Below are positions 41,921 through 51,280 of a stretch of 64,000 nt of DNA, in pieces. The DNA is taken from positions 1 through 64,000 of the forward strand of contig NZ_FRCK01000003.1 of the NCBI RefSeq assembly GCF_900142875.1, written 5' to 3'. The position numbers and the translations under genes are program-made. The stretch is from Paracoccus solventivorans. GTDB taxonomy: Bacteria > Pseudomonadota > Alphaproteobacteria > Rhodobacterales > Rhodobacteraceae. How positions within the stretch are numbered: the stretch's first letter is position 1; each line of letters begins with the position of its first letter. Under the pieces are notes generated by a model. The model did no database searches. It had not been told where the DNA came from and saw only the letters and a list, made by a program, of their open reading frames with translations.

Positions 41921-42949
41921 TCACATGATCAGAGGGCGCTGATCCGGCATACCCATCGAGATGAGCAGGGGGGCGGCCTTCTGGCGGGATTGGAAGCTCG
42001 CCTTGTCGGGCAGGTCCGCCCAATCTGCCAGGATCAGGCTTTGCGCCACCGCGCCGCCAAGTGTCGTGCCGGGGCCGGTGACGATGAACAGGTCGGGTGC
42101 GAATTCGCGCGCCGCCACGGCGACGGCGTGGGTGAAGTCGTAGGGCTCGACGACCTGATGGCCCAGCGTATAGGCGCGCAGCGCTCCGGGGTCGGTGGCG
42201 CCGGGCCACCAGATCGCGCCGCGCCCGTCGATCAGCGGCCATGCCGGCCGGCGAAACAGCGAGACGGGCAGGGCGGCGCGGCCCTGCTCGGCCACCGGCT
42301 CTTGCAGCGGCGTATGGAAGGCGGCGTGATTGCCCAGCCGCATCGGGAAGCGGCCCTGAACCGGCGTCACGGCGGCTTCGAATGCCTTCAGCCCGGCGGT
42401 ATTGCCCGCGATGACCAGCATTCCGCCAAGGTCGATCGACAGGAACAGCCGGTGATCGGGGCGGCCGGCGATGGTGGCGATCAGCGCCAGCAGCTCGGCC
42501 CGGCGGGCGGGGTCGGGGCGCCAGTCCTCGTCCACCCACGGGTGGATCAACTGGCCGCCGATCATCGCCTGCTGCATCAGCGTGCCCATGGTATTGGCGA
42601 TGCGAAACCCGTCCTCGGGCGTGGTCGCACCGGCACAGGCGAGCGCGCTGTACCAGCCCATCGAGTTGCCGGTGACGGCGACGACCTCGACCTTTTCACG
42701 GTTGATTGCCATGAAATCGCCCAGCGAGGCGGCGAAGATCAGCCCCGAGGCATTGTCGCCCCTGGTATGGTGCGACATGACGAATTTCTGTGCGCCATCC
42801 AATGCGGTCAGCGTTTCCTGCCCGCGTGCCGCACGCTCGTCGTCAAAGGCGGACAGCAGGCGCGGGTCGGGAAAATGCCGCCGCAGATAGCCCAGCTCGG
42901 CCGTATTGTAGGTGCCCCGGCCGGGGCAGATCACCACTGCGGTTTTCAT
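41921..42949 (-). CDS. FabD-like acyltransferase paired with E1
   Basis: This gene encodes 342 residues, annotated in family terms as an ACP S-malonyltransferase-like protein. ICPGRGTYN starts the fold where FabD has FPGQG, the serine elbow is VTGNSMGWYSALACAG (GXSXG form GNSMG) and the second catalytic residue is the His of LGNHAAFHTPL. It lacks a neighbouring acyl carrier protein or fatty-acid gene. Its start overlaps the stop of the fused E1 gene (ATGA), so it is made with a 2-oxoacid dehydrogenase. It may transfer or hydrolyse the acyl group made by that enzyme. This is inference. Confidence 0.8.
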   Translation of the reverse strand: MKTAVVICPGRGTYNTAELGYLRRHFPDPRLLSAFDDERAARGQETLTALDGAQKFVMSHHTRGDNASGLIFAASLGDFMAINREKVEVVAVTGNSMGWYSALACAGATTPEDGFRIANTMGTLMQQAMIGGQLIHPWVDEDWRPDPARRAELLALIATIAGRPDHRLFLSIDLGGMLVIAGNTAGLKAFEAAVTPVQGRFPMRLGNHAAFHTPLQEPVAEQGRAALPVSLFRRPAWPLIDGRGAIWWPGATDPGALRAYTLGHQVVEPYDFTHAVAVAAREFAPDLFIVTGPGTTLGGAVAQSLILADWADLPDKASFQSRQKAAPLLISMGMPDQRPLIM

Positions 42950-45159
42950 GCTTGTCCTCTTGCCCGGTTCTTGGCGACCCTGCCCGCCAGCGAGATCGCC
43001 GCCTCGGCGATGCCCTCGGCCGAAGGCATGGTCGCGGCATAGGCCGGGCCAGTCGCGATGAAGCTGTCCTCGGCGGTGATGCGCGCCAGCTGCGCCTGCG
43101 AGGCTTCGTGGAAATGCGCCATCAGCGCCTCGGCCACGCCGCCGGAATGTCGGGTCTCGTCCACGACCAGGATATTGCGGCAGCCGGCGACGGCGCGGGT
43201 CAGCCCCTCCTTGGGCAGGGGCGACAGCCAGCGCAGATCGACGATCCGCGCCTTGATCCCGGCAGCCTCGATCCGCGAGAGGGCGCGGTTTGCCAGATAG
43301 ACGCCATTGCCGAAGGTCACGATCGCCAGATCCTCGCCCGTGCCGGTCACGCCGACCTCGCCAAGCGCGATGACCTCGGACGGGTCGGGATAGCGGCGCA
43401 TCCACAGCCCGTCCTTGTCCTCGTGCAGGTCGCGCATCGGGTAAAGCGCGATGGGTTCCAGAAACACCACCACGCGCTGCTCTTCGCGGGCCAGCCGCAC
43501 GCATTCGCGCAGCATCCGCGCCGCATCGGCGCCGTTCGACGGCACCGCCAGGATCACGCCGGGAATGTCGCGCAGCACCGCCACCGAGTTGTCGTTGTGG
43601 AAATGCCCGCCGAAGCCCTTCTGGTAACCCAGCCCGGCGATGCGCAGCACCATCGGGTTGGTGTATTGGCCGTTGGAAAAGAAGGACAGCGTCGCCGCCT
43701 CGCCCCGGATCTGGTCCTCGGCATTGTGCAGATAGGCGAGGAACTGGATTTCCGGCATCGGCACGAAACCGTTCTGCGCCATGCCGATGGCAAGGCCCAG
43801 GATGGACTGTTCGTCCAGCAGCGTGTCGATCATCCGGTCGGGGCCAAAGCGCTGGATCAGCTTCTGGGTAACACCATAGACCCCGCCCTTGCGGCCGACA
43901 TCCTCGCCCATCATCACGATCTCCGGGTGGGTCAGCATCAGGTCGGTCAGCGCCCAGTTGATCAGGCGCGACATGATCTGCGGTTCCTCCATCGCCCTCA
44001 GGTCGCTGCCAAAGGCGGCCGCGCGGGCCGCCGTGGTGGGGCCGTTGGTCGGGTGGCAGGCGCGTACGGGCGGGACGATGCTGGCCATCACCCCCGCCGC
44101 ATCGCGCAGGCGCGGGCGCTTGACGGCAGCGGCGGCCACCCGCGTCACGCGGTCGGCGGTGTCCCGATAGATTTCCAGCGCCGCGGGTGGGGTCAGCGCG
44201 CCCGCCTGCGACAGCAGCCGCACCGAATGCAGCAGCGGATCCTGCGCCTCTTCGGCCTCGACCTCGGCCTTGGGCAGATAGGTCGTCGGCATGTCGGCAC
44301 CGGCATGGCCGTACAGGCGGATGGTGCGGACATGCAGGAAGGCGGGCTTGCGGCGCCGGCGGACATAATCGGCCGCGGCCAGCGCCGTGGCATAGGTTTC
44401 GTAGATGTCCCGCCCGTCGCAGGCGAAATATTTCAGCCCCTCACGGTTTGCGAAGGTGGCGGCGATCCAGCCCCGCGGGGTCTTGGTCGAGATGCCGATG
44501 CCGTTGTCCTCGCAGCAGAACAGCAGCGGCATCGGGATCGACTGGAACGCCGTCCATTGCGCGGCGTTGAAGGCGCCCTGCGCGGTCGAATGGTTGGCCG
44601 AGGCGTCGCCGAAGCTGCAATAGACGATGGCGTCGTCGGGCAGGATCGCATGTTCAGGCCGGTGGCGTTTCGCCGCGCCGATGGCATAGGCCGCGCCCAC
44701 CGCCTTGGGCAGATGGCTGGCAATGGTCGAGGTCTGCGGCGGGATGAACAGCGCCTTCGATCCCAGCACCTTGTGCCGCCCGCCCGAGATCGGGTCGTCC
44801 GAGGACGAGGCAAAGGACAGCAGCATGTCCCAGGCGATGGTCTGGCCGGGCACCTGTTCGGCGCGCTGGATCTGAAAGGCGGCGTCGCGATAATGCAGGA
44901 AGGCCATGTCGGTCGGCCGCAGCGCCGCTGCCACCGCCGCCAGCCCCTCATGCCCGGACGAGCCGATGGTATAGAACCCCGTGCCCGCCGCCTGCATCGC
45001 CCGGCTGGTGCGGTCGAGATGCCGCGTCAGGCAGCCCGATCGATACAGCGACACCGCTAAAGCCGGGGGCAGCGGTCCCGAAGGCGCGCGCCCTGCCGGC
45101 AGATCGCCGGCGGCGACCCGCCGCAGGAAGTTTTCATGCACGATGACCGAACGGCCCAT
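42946..45159 (-). CDS. 2-oxoacid dehydrogenase E1, alpha and beta fused
   Basis: This 737-residue TPP enzyme resembles the branched-chain/2-oxoisovalerate dehydrogenase E1. The alpha half (about 1-370) has IGSSGHEGLAAVAAAL, the TPP/Mg motif SFGDASANHSTAQGAFN and PLLFCCEDNGIGIST. The beta half (about 395-737) has VMMGEDVGRKGGVYGVT, LDEQSILGLAIGMAQNG and the C-terminal transketolase domain VDLRWLSPLPKEGL. AAAGGAAACGGG precedes the start. No E2 or E3 gene is in the window; the coupled downstream gene is an acyltransferase-like protein. In the cluster a 2-oxoadipate-like or branched 2-oxoacid substrate is plausible. Confidence 0.92.
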   Translation of the reverse strand: MGRSVIVHENFLRRVAAGDLPAGRAPSGPLPPALAVSLYRSGCLTRHLDRTSRAMQAAGTGFYTIGSSGHEGLAAVAAALRPTDMAFLHYRDAAFQIQRAEQVPGQTIAWDMLLSFASSSDDPISGGRHKVLGSKALFIPPQTSTIASHLPKAVGAAYAIGAAKRHRPEHAILPDDAIVYCSFGDASANHSTAQGAFNAAQWTAFQSIPMPLLFCCEDNGIGISTKTPRGWIAATFANREGLKYFACDGRDIYETYATALAAADYVRRRRKPAFLHVRTIRLYGHAGADMPTTYLPKAEVEAEEAQDPLLHSVRLLSQAGALTPPAALEIYRDTADRVTRVAAAAVKRPRLRDAAGVMASIVPPVRACHPTNGPTTAARAAAFGSDLRAMEEPQIMSRLINWALTDLMLTHPEIVMMGEDVGRKGGVYGVTQKLIQRFGPDRMIDTLLDEQSILGLAIGMAQNGFVPMPEIQFLAYLHNAEDQIRGEAATLSFFSNGQYTNPMVLRIAGLGYQKGFGGHFHNDNSVAVLRDIPGVILAVPSNGADAARMLRECVRLAREEQRVVVFLEPIALYPMRDLHEDKDGLWMRRYPDPSEVIALGEVGVTGTGEDLAIVTFGNGVYLANRALSRIEAAGIKARIVDLRWLSPLPKEGLTRAVAGCRNILVVDETRHSGGVAEALMAHFHEASQAQLARITAEDSFIATGPAYAATMPSAEGIAEAAISLAGRVAKNRARGQA

Positions 45160-45191
45160 CCCGTTTCCTTTTCTTCCCTGATGTGTCGGCT

Positions 45192-46373
45192 TCAGGCCGT
45201 GACGCCCAGTCGCACGTCCAGCGCCGCGTGAATGCGGCTCAGACCCTCTTCGAGATCCCGCTCGGCATAGGCAAAGGACAGCCGCGCGTGCCCCGGCAGG
45301 CCAAAGGCGCGACCCGGCACGATGGCGACGCCGGCCTGATCCAGCAGCCAGGCGCAGATCGCGGCGTCGGATTCAAAGCCGCCCGCGGCGATTGCCCGCG
45401 ACAGATCGGGAAAGGCATAGAACGCGCCCTTGGGCTCGGGGCACACCACGCCCGGCATCGCGTTCAACCCCGCAACCACGTGGTCGCGTCGTGCCCGCAT
45501 CGCCGCGCGGCGGGTCTCCAGCAACGACTGGTCCCCGGTCAGTGCTGCCAGCGCCGCCGCCTGCGAAATCGACGACGCGCCCGAGGTGATCTGCCCCTGC
45601 ACCGCGCCCATCGCCTTGATCAGCGCCGCCGGCCCGACGCCCCAGCCGATCCGCCAGCCGGTCATCGAATAGGCCTTGGACACCCCGTTCACCACCAGCG
45701 TGCGGTCGGCCAGTTCCGGCGCGGCATCGCGGAAGCGCGTGAAAGGGACGTAGCTCAGGTGCTCGTAGATCTCGTCCGACAGCACCCAGACCTGTTCATG
45801 CCGCGCCAGCACCTCGGCCAATGCGCGGATCTCGGCCGCCGAATAGATCGCGCCCGAGGGGTTCGAGGGCGAGTTCAGCATCAGCCAGCGGGTGCGGGGG
45901 GTGATCGCGGCCTCCAGCGCCTCGGGCGTCAGCTTGAACCCTCGCGTCATCGGGCAGGGCAGCACCACCGGCCTGCCCCCTGCCAGCGCCACGATGTCGG
46001 AATAGCTGGTCCAGTAGGGGGCCGGGATGATGACCTCGTCGTCATCGGCAAGGCTGGCCAGCATGGCATTCGCCAGCACCTGCTTGGCGCCGGTCGAGAC
46101 GATCACCTCGGCTGGGGACACGCCGTTGACGGCAGCGATGGCGGCGCGCAGTTCGGCCGTTCCCAACGTGGCCGGATAGCGGGTCTTGCCCGCCAGCGCG
46201 GCCCGGTGTGCGGCCTCGATCACATGCGGGGGCGTCGGGAAATCCGGTTCCCCGGTCGACAGGGCAATGATGTCATGGCCCTGCGATTTCAGCACCGCCG
46301 CCTTCTCAGTCAGCTGGACGATTTCCGAGATTTCGAGATTGGCGATCCGGGGCGCTCGGATAAAGCCGGTCAT
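45192..46373 (-). CDS. Class I/II PLP-dependent aminotransferase
   Basis: This gene encodes 393 residues of the aspartate aminotransferase fold type I. It has ALSTGEPDFPTPPHV near the start, APYWTSYSDIVALAGG, LNSPSNPSGA (Asn of the PLP pocket), LSDEIYEHL (Asp) and the Schiff-base lysine in VNGVSKAYSMTGWRIG, plus RLSFAYAERD with the carboxylate-binding Arg. The start overlaps the stop of the FAD oxidase gene by four bases. Substrate specificity cannot be read. In context it could convert 2-aminoadipate or another amino acid into the 2-oxoacid used by the E1 enzyme. Confidence 0.93.
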   Translation of the reverse strand: MTGFIRAPRIANLEISEIVQLTEKAAVLKSQGHDIIALSTGEPDFPTPPHVIEAAHRAALAGKTRYPATLGTAELRAAIAAVNGVSPAEVIVSTGAKQVLANAMLASLADDDEVIIPAPYWTSYSDIVALAGGRPVVLPCPMTRGFKLTPEALEAAITPRTRWLMLNSPSNPSGAIYSAAEIRALAEVLARHEQVWVLSDEIYEHLSYVPFTRFRDAAPELADRTLVVNGVSKAYSMTGWRIGWGVGPAALIKAMGAVQGQITSGASSISQAAALAALTGDQSLLETRRAAMRARRDHVVAGLNAMPGVVCPEPKGAFYAFPDLSRAIAAGGFESDAAICAWLLDQAGVAIVPGRAFGLPGHARLSFAYAERDLEEGLSRIHAALDVRLGVTA

Positions 46374-47698
46374 GGGGCACCTTTGGAGAAGGGAACGGAT
46401 TTCAGGAAGGTGTCGCGGCCGGTCTCGGCCAAGTGGACCGCCTGTGCGCCGGTTTCGTAAAAGAGCTGCTGCAACCCGCGCCAGGCGGCCGGGGCCGGGC
46501 GGGTGACGGGCAGGGGCAGATCGGATTCGGCGATCTCGCCGGCCAGCAGGGCGGCCATGCACTGGCCAAAGACCGTGCCCGGCGCGATGCCGCGCCCGTT
46601 ATAGCCGCAAAAGGCGAAAACCCCGTCCTCCAGTCGATGAAAGCGCGGCAGGTTGTCCGAGGTCATGCCGATGCTGCCGAACCATTCCTGTTCGAAATCG
46701 ACCGGGCCGATCTGCGGATAAAGCCGGCGCAGCGCGGTCCTTGCCCAGGCCCGATGCACGGCCGCGCCGCCGTTCTTCAGCGCCCCGACCGAGCCGAAGA
46801 TCAGCCGATTCATCCGATCGAAGCGATAGGACAGCAGCACCTCTTTGGTGTCCCAGACGCCCTGGCGGCCCGGCACGATGGTTTGCGCCACATCCTCGGG
46901 CAGGGGCGTCGTCGCCATGTTGAAATAGGGCAGGACGACCTGCTGGCGGGCGATTTCCGCCATCACGAAGCGGGTATACATGTCGGTTGCCACCACCACC
47001 CGGCCCGCCCGGACGGTGCCTTTTGGGGTGCGCACCAGCCAGCCCTTGCCGCTGCGTTCCAGCGCAAGGGCCGGCGTGTCGGTATGGATTGCCGCGCCCT
47101 TGCCGATGGCGGCCCGCGCCAGCCCGCGCGCATAGGCGAGCGGCTGGATGGTGCCCGCCCGGCGGTCCAGAAGCGCGCCTTCGAACGCATGGGTGCCCAG
47201 CATCCGGGCCGCCTCGGCCTTGCCCAGAAGCTCGACCGGGGCGCCGAGTTTCTGCCATTGCCGGGCGCGTTCGGCCAGTTCGCCAAACCCCTTGCGTCCG
47301 ACACCGGCATGCAGCGTTCCGACCGGCGTAGCCTCGCAATCGATGCCGTAGCGGCGGGTAATGTCCCAAACCTGCGCCGGCCCGTTGCCCAGCAGCTCCA
47401 GCAGCCGGCTGCCATGATCCGGCCCCAGCGTGGCGATCAATTCCTCTGGCATCACCCACATGCCGGCATTGACCAGCCCGACATTGCGTCCCGAGCCGCC
47501 AAAGCCGATCTGCTGGGCCTCGACGACGATGCAGCCGATGCCGCATTCGGCCAGATGCAGCGCGGTGGAAAGGCCGGTATAGCCGCCGCCGATGATCGCT
47601 ACATCGGTCATCACCTCGCCTTCAAGCGCGTGGGTCGGCGGCGGGGCCGGCGCGGTTTTTCCCCACAGACCGTGCGAGCGCGGATCGTTGAGCATCAT
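46370..47698 (-). CDS. FAD-dependent amine/amino-acid oxidase (DAO family)
   Basis: This gene encodes 442 residues. The N-terminal dinucleotide fold is DVAIIGGGYTGLSTALHLAE. It is followed by EAQQIGFGGSGRNVGLVN, the usual second FAD contact of DadA/PuuB-like oxidases, and ends with FCGYNGRGIAPGTVFGQ. It resembles the group that includes gamma-glutamylputrescine oxidase and L-pipecolate oxidase. With the ALDH7-type dehydrogenase of this cluster, pipecolate oxidation to piperideine-6-carboxylate is an attractive role. GGGAGGG lies just before tandem ATGs. It diverges from the LysR gene across 99 bp. Confidence 0.9.
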   Translation of the reverse strand: MMLNDPRSHGLWGKTAPAPPPTHALEGEVMTDVAIIGGGYTGLSTALHLAECGIGCIVVEAQQIGFGGSGRNVGLVNAGMWVMPEELIATLGPDHGSRLLELLGNGPAQVWDITRRYGIDCEATPVGTLHAGVGRKGFGELAERARQWQKLGAPVELLGKAEAARMLGTHAFEGALLDRRAGTIQPLAYARGLARAAIGKGAAIHTDTPALALERSGKGWLVRTPKGTVRAGRVVVATDMYTRFVMAEIARQQVVLPYFNMATTPLPEDVAQTIVPGRQGVWDTKEVLLSYRFDRMNRLIFGSVGALKNGGAAVHRAWARTALRRLYPQIGPVDFEQEWFGSIGMTSDNLPRFHRLEDGVFAFCGYNGRGIAPGTVFGQCMAALLAGEIAESDLPLPVTRPAPAAWRGLQQLFYETGAQAVHLAETGRDTFLKSVPFSKGAP

Positions 47699-47744
47699 CC
47701 CTCCCGTTTGTCCTGAATGGCCGGGCGGTGCGTGCCGGCCCGGT

Positions 47745-47799
47745 GTTTTGCATCTTTATTCAGGGGCCGGAGAGGCTTACGCTAGCAAGCGTTTTGCAT
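47745..47799. promoter_or_regulatory. Repeats in the FAD-oxidase/LysR divergent promoter
   Basis: GTTTTGCAT occurs twice in direct orientation (47745-47753 and 47791-47799), 46 bp apart start to start. An inverted repeat ACGCT-AGCA-AGCGT lies at 47779-47792. The spacing suits a LysR-type regulator that contacts a recognition site and an activation site over about 50-60 bp. Confidence 0.5.
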
Positions 47800-48724
47800 G
47801 ACATCATACCGTGGAGTCATAGCCATCTTCTCTGCCCGAAGGTTCCTTCCGTCGCTGCCGCTGCTTGCGGCGTTCGAGGCTGCCGCCAGAACCGGCTCGA
47901 TCACCCGCGCGGCCGACGAATTGTCGCTGACGCAATCGGCGGTCTCGCGACAGATCAAGGCGCTGGAAGGGCAGCTGGGGGTCGAGCTGTTCGTGCGCGA
48001 AAAGCAGAAGATCCGCCTGACGCTGGGCGGCATGGTGTATGCGCGCGAAATCCGCGAGGCGCTGACCAAGATCTCGAACGCGTCGCTGAACCTGCGGGCC
48101 AATCCGTCCGGCGGCTCTTTGACGCTGGGCGTGCCGCCCACCTTCGGGGCGCGCTGGCTGACGCCGCGGCTGCCCCGGTTCGTCGCGCGCCACCCCGAGG
48201 TGATGCTGAACGTCCTCAGCCGGCCGGCAAAGTTCGACTTCAATCAGGATATCATCGACGCCGCCATCTATTTCGGCCCCCCGCAATGGACCGGCGTCCA
48301 GATGGTGGCGCTGCGCAACGAGATCATCCTGCCGGTCTGCGCGCCGCAGCTGATAGAGCGTTTCCGGTTCCGCGAGCCCGCCGACATCCGACAGGCGCCG
48401 CTGCTGCATCTGACCACAAGACCGGATGCATGGGAACGCTGGCTGCGCCATTACGGGGTGGATGACCAGGCCGTTCACGGCATGCTGTTCGACCAGTTCA
48501 CGACGCTGTTCGAGGCGGCGGCGGCGGGACTGGGTATCGCTCTGCTGCCCCGGTTCATGTTCGGGGACGAGCTGCGCGAAGGCCGCATCGTCGAGGCGCT
48601 GCCCCTGGCCCTGGAAAGCGTCGATGCCTATCACCTGTGCTGGCCCGAGGATCGCGGCACGCATCATCCGCTGGTCCTGTTCCGCGACTGGCTGACGGAA
48701 GAAATGGCCGCGGAACGCCCCTGA
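47798..48724 (+). CDS. LysR-family transcriptional regulator, GcvA-like
   Basis: This gene encodes 308 residues. The winged helix has LLAAFEAAARTGSITRAADELSLTQSAVSRQIKALE (shown here in parts: AAARTGSITRAADEL, TQSAVSRQIKAL). The C-terminal effector domain follows (LTLGVPPTFGARWLTPRLP, AAAGLGIALLPRFM). The first codon used here has no ribosome-binding site and overlaps a promoter repeat, so the true start may lie a few codons downstream. It sits between the two divergent arms of the amino-acid catabolic cluster and is the natural regulator of both. Confidence 0.92.
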   Translation: MTSYRGVIAIFSARRFLPSLPLLAAFEAAARTGSITRAADELSLTQSAVSRQIKALEGQLGVELFVREKQKIRLTLGGMVYAREIREALTKISNASLNLRANPSGGSLTLGVPPTFGARWLTPRLPRFVARHPEVMLNVLSRPAKFDFNQDIIDAAIYFGPPQWTGVQMVALRNEIILPVCAPQLIERFRFREPADIRQAPLLHLTTRPDAWERWLRHYGVDDQAVHGMLFDQFTTLFEAAAAGLGIALLPRFMFGDELREGRIVEALPLALESVDAYHLCWPEDRGTHHPLVLFRDWLTEEMAAERP

Positions 48725-48912
48725 AGCGCCACGGGCAATCATTCCATTCCGACATGAGTTCAGACCGATTCCTTGATTTTCAGCAGGGCTGGTTCTGCCT
48801 CACTCTCGCTTTCAACGACAGACCGTAGCCCCGCCAGCCGGGGCGCTGGAGGACGGTAAATAACAAGCTCCGGATTTCCACGGGGCGTCGTATTGCGACG
48901 AGGGAGAGGACT

Positions 48913-49731
48913 ATGTCGAAAACCACGAATATGATTGGCGGGCTGCTGCTTGCCGCAAGCCTTGCCGCGCCCGCAGCTGCCCAGGACGGAACCGCCAGCT
49001 GGGCCAATGTCCAGCAATCGGGCGTGCTGCGCTGCGGGGCCGCCGTCTATCCGCCCTTCGTCAGCTTCGATCCGCTGACGGGCGAATATTCGGGCCTGTT
49101 TGCCGATCTGTGCCGGATGTATGCCGAAGACGTGCTGGGCGTGCGGGCCGAATTCGTGGACACCACCTGGGACAATATCGTCGCGGGGCTTCAGGCCAAC
49201 CGCTGGGATCTGGCGCTGGCACTGAACCAGACCCCGCAGCGCGCGCTGGCGGTGGGGTTCTCGGATGCCGCGATCCCCGACCAGATCTCGCTGGCCTATC
49301 GCCAGGGCAACAACAAGATCCCCGCCACCCCGGCCAGCTTTGCCGATTTCGACGTGGACGGGGTGACGGTCATCGTGACCTCGGGCACCTACATGGACCG
49401 CGCGGTGACGGACGCTGCCCGGAACGCCGAGATCCTGCGCCTGCCGTCGGGGGACGAGGCGCGGCTGGCGCTGATGTCGGGCCGCGGCGATGTGTTGGCC
49501 GATCCGGTGGATTCCAACACCGTCTATGTCGCCTCGAACGAGGACTGGGCCACGCATATCATCCCCGAGCCCGCCCTGTCCCGGCAGGGGATGGCCATGG
49601 GTGTCAATCGCTCGATGTCCTACCAGGATCTGCAGTCGCTGAACTTCTTCCTGGAAGAGCTGCGCGCAACCGGCCGGATCGACGCAATGCTGCAAGCCGC
49701 CGTCCAGCAGATCATCGACGAGAACCAGTAA
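48913..49731 (+). CDS. Polar amino-acid ABC transporter, substrate-binding protein
   Basis: This gene encodes 272 residues. A Sec signal peptide (MIGGLLLAASLAAPAAAQD) precedes a type-3 binding fold with VLRCGAAVYPPFVSFDPLTGEYSG, MYAEDVLGVRAEFVDTTWDNIVAGLQANRWDLALALN (read here as DTTWDNIVAGL then RWDLALAL) and FSDAAIPDQIS. The missing Arg of the usual amino-acid carboxylate clamp segment cannot be judged without structure. GAGGGAGAGGA lies upstream. Genes for an ATPase and two permeases follow, completing a polar amino-acid importer for this catabolic cluster. Confidence 0.92.
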   Translation: MSKTTNMIGGLLLAASLAAPAAAQDGTASWANVQQSGVLRCGAAVYPPFVSFDPLTGEYSGLFADLCRMYAEDVLGVRAEFVDTTWDNIVAGLQANRWDLALALNQTPQRALAVGFSDAAIPDQISLAYRQGNNKIPATPASFADFDVDGVTVIVTSGTYMDRAVTDAARNAEILRLPSGDEARLALMSGRGDVLADPVDSNTVYVASNEDWATHIIPEPALSRQGMAMGVNRSMSYQDLQSLNFFLEELRATGRIDAMLQAAVQQIIDENQ

Positions 49732-49762
49732 CCGCCTGGTTTCCTGCAACATGATCAGGGCC

Positions 49763-49797
49763 TTGTCGTTCCGCGGCTTTTGCCTGCGGGACGATGG
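49763..49797 (+). terminator. Intercistronic hairpin between binding-protein and ATPase genes
   Basis: GTCGTTCCGCGGC-TTTT-GCCTGCGGGACGAT folds into a stem of about 12 bp with one bulge and G-T pairs, closed by a TTTT loop. Such hairpins after the binding-protein gene commonly stabilise its message and lower expression of the downstream membrane genes. Confidence 0.55.
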
Positions 49798-49819
49798 CCC
49801 GGCTTTACCGGAGCGATGA

Positions 49820-50590
49820 ATGACCGAGATTCAGCCCCTCGTCGAGATGCGCGGCGTTCACAAGAATTACGGGACGCTTCAGGTCCTGTCGGGCATCGAC
49901 CTTGAGATGTGGCCCGGCGACCGGCTGGTCGTGATCGGCCCCTCGGGCGGCGGCAAATCGACCCTTCTGCGCATCATGATGGGGCTGGAGGATATCCGCC
50001 GCGGCGAAATCGACCTTCTGGGCAAGCGCTACATCACCGGGCACGAGCAATCGGGCAAGACCCGGATCGACAGCACGCTGCGCAAGCAGGTGGGGATGGT
50101 GTTCCAGCACTACACGCTGTTCCCGCATCTGACGATCATCAGCAACCTGACGCTGGCCGCGATCAAGACGCGCGGCATGCCGAAACCGGCGGCGCTGGAC
50201 AAGGGGATGCAGCTTCTCAAGAGGCTGGGACTGGAAAGCAAGGCACAAAGCTATCCCAGCCAGCTTTCCGGCGGCCAGAAGCAGCGGGTGGCCATCGCGC
50301 GGGCGCTGATGCTGGACCCGCGGCTGATGCTGTTCGACGAGGTGACATCGGCGCTGGACCCCGAGCTGGTGGCCGAGGTCGAGGCGGTGATGCTGGAACT
50401 GGCCGAACAGCAGATGCCGATGATGCTGGTCACCCATGACATGTGGTTTGCGAAGAACATCGCCAGCCGGGTCATCTTCTGCGCCGGCGGCGTCGTGGTC
50501 GAGGATGGCCCGCCCGAGCAGGTGCTGGGCGATCCGGTGAACCCGCGCACGCGCGAATTCATCGAGCGCGTCTTCCATATCAAGACATGA
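49820..50590 (+). CDS. Amino-acid ABC transporter ATP-binding protein
   Basis: This 256-residue PAAT-family ATPase has Walker A GPSGGGKSTLLRIM, Q-loop VFQHYTLFPHLT, signature LSGGQKQRVAIARAL, Walker B LMLFDEVTSALDPE and H-loop LVTHDMWFA. All catalytic elements are intact and the length matches GlnQ/HisP. It powers the two permeases encoded immediately downstream (9 bp and 12 bp gaps). Confidence 0.95.
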   Translation: MTEIQPLVEMRGVHKNYGTLQVLSGIDLEMWPGDRLVVIGPSGGGKSTLLRIMMGLEDIRRGEIDLLGKRYITGHEQSGKTRIDSTLRKQVGMVFQHYTLFPHLTIISNLTLAAIKTRGMPKPAALDKGMQLLKRLGLESKAQSYPSQLSGGQKQRVAIARALMLDPRLMLFDEVTSALDPELVAEVEAVMLELAEQQMPMMLVTHDMWFAKNIASRVIFCAGGVVVEDGPPEQVLGDPVNPRTREFIERVFHIKT

Positions 50591-50599
50591 GGCGCGGCG

Positions 50600-51268
50600 A
50601 TGGAGTATGAATTCCAGTTTCACTACATCCTTCAGGCTTGGCCGGTCCTGATGGAGGGGCTGAAGGTCACGGTGCAGTTGACCGTGATCGCCAATATCAT
50701 CGCGCTGACGCTGGGCTTCGTGATCGCGCTGCTGGTGCTCTCGAAATACTGGCTGCTGCGGGCGCCCTTTGCCCTGATGATCGAGCTGTTCCGCTGCACC
50801 CCGGTTCTGGTCCAGATCCTGTGGTTCTTCTACTGCGTGCCGATCCTGTTCGGGATCTACCTGGCGCCGCTGCCGATGGGCATTCTGGCGCTGGGCATCA
50901 ACCTTGCCTGTTTCAACGCCGAGGCTTACCGCGCCGCCATCCAGGCGGTGCCGCGCGAACAGCTGGATGCGGGTGTGGCGCTGGGGTTTTCGCCGCTGCA
51001 GCGGGTTCGCTACGTGGTGTTTCCCCATGCCTTCCGCGCCGCGCTGCCGGTGCTGATCACCAACGGCATCACGCTGTTCCAGCAATCCGCGCTGGTGGCG
51101 ATCGTGGCGCTCAGCGACCTGATGTACATGGGCCGGCAGGTCGCCACCCAGAGCTATCGCCCGATCGAAACCTACACCGCCGTCGCGCTGATCTATTTCG
51201 CCATTTCCTTTCCGGTGTCGCGGGTCGCTGCGTGGGTTGAACAGCGGCTTGACGCCGCACGGGCCTGA
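50600..51268 (+). CDS. Amino-acid ABC transporter permease (first)
   Basis: This 222-residue HisM/GlnP-type permease has about five helices. The HEQ family start LMEGLKVTVQLTVIANIIAL, the FRCTPVLVQILWFFY segment, and the cytoplasmic EAA loop EAYRAAIQAVPREQLDAGVALGFSPLQ (ATPase contact; read as AIQAVPREQLDAGVALG) are present. It forms a heterodimer with the next gene product. Confidence 0.94.
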   Translation: MEYEFQFHYILQAWPVLMEGLKVTVQLTVIANIIALTLGFVIALLVLSKYWLLRAPFALMIELFRCTPVLVQILWFFYCVPILFGIYLAPLPMGILALGINLACFNAEAYRAAIQAVPREQLDAGVALGFSPLQRVRYVVFPHAFRAALPVLITNGITLFQQSALVAIVALSDLMYMGRQVATQSYRPIETYTAVALIYFAISFPVSRVAAWVEQRLDAARA

Positions 51269-51280
51269 GGGGTCCTTGCC

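Noticed and set aside
42790..45060. Plus-strand open frame of 756 codons
   Set aside because: It lies antisense to the fused E1 gene, which has all TPP and transketolase motifs. The antisense product is His/Arg/Gly-rich without any recognisable fold.
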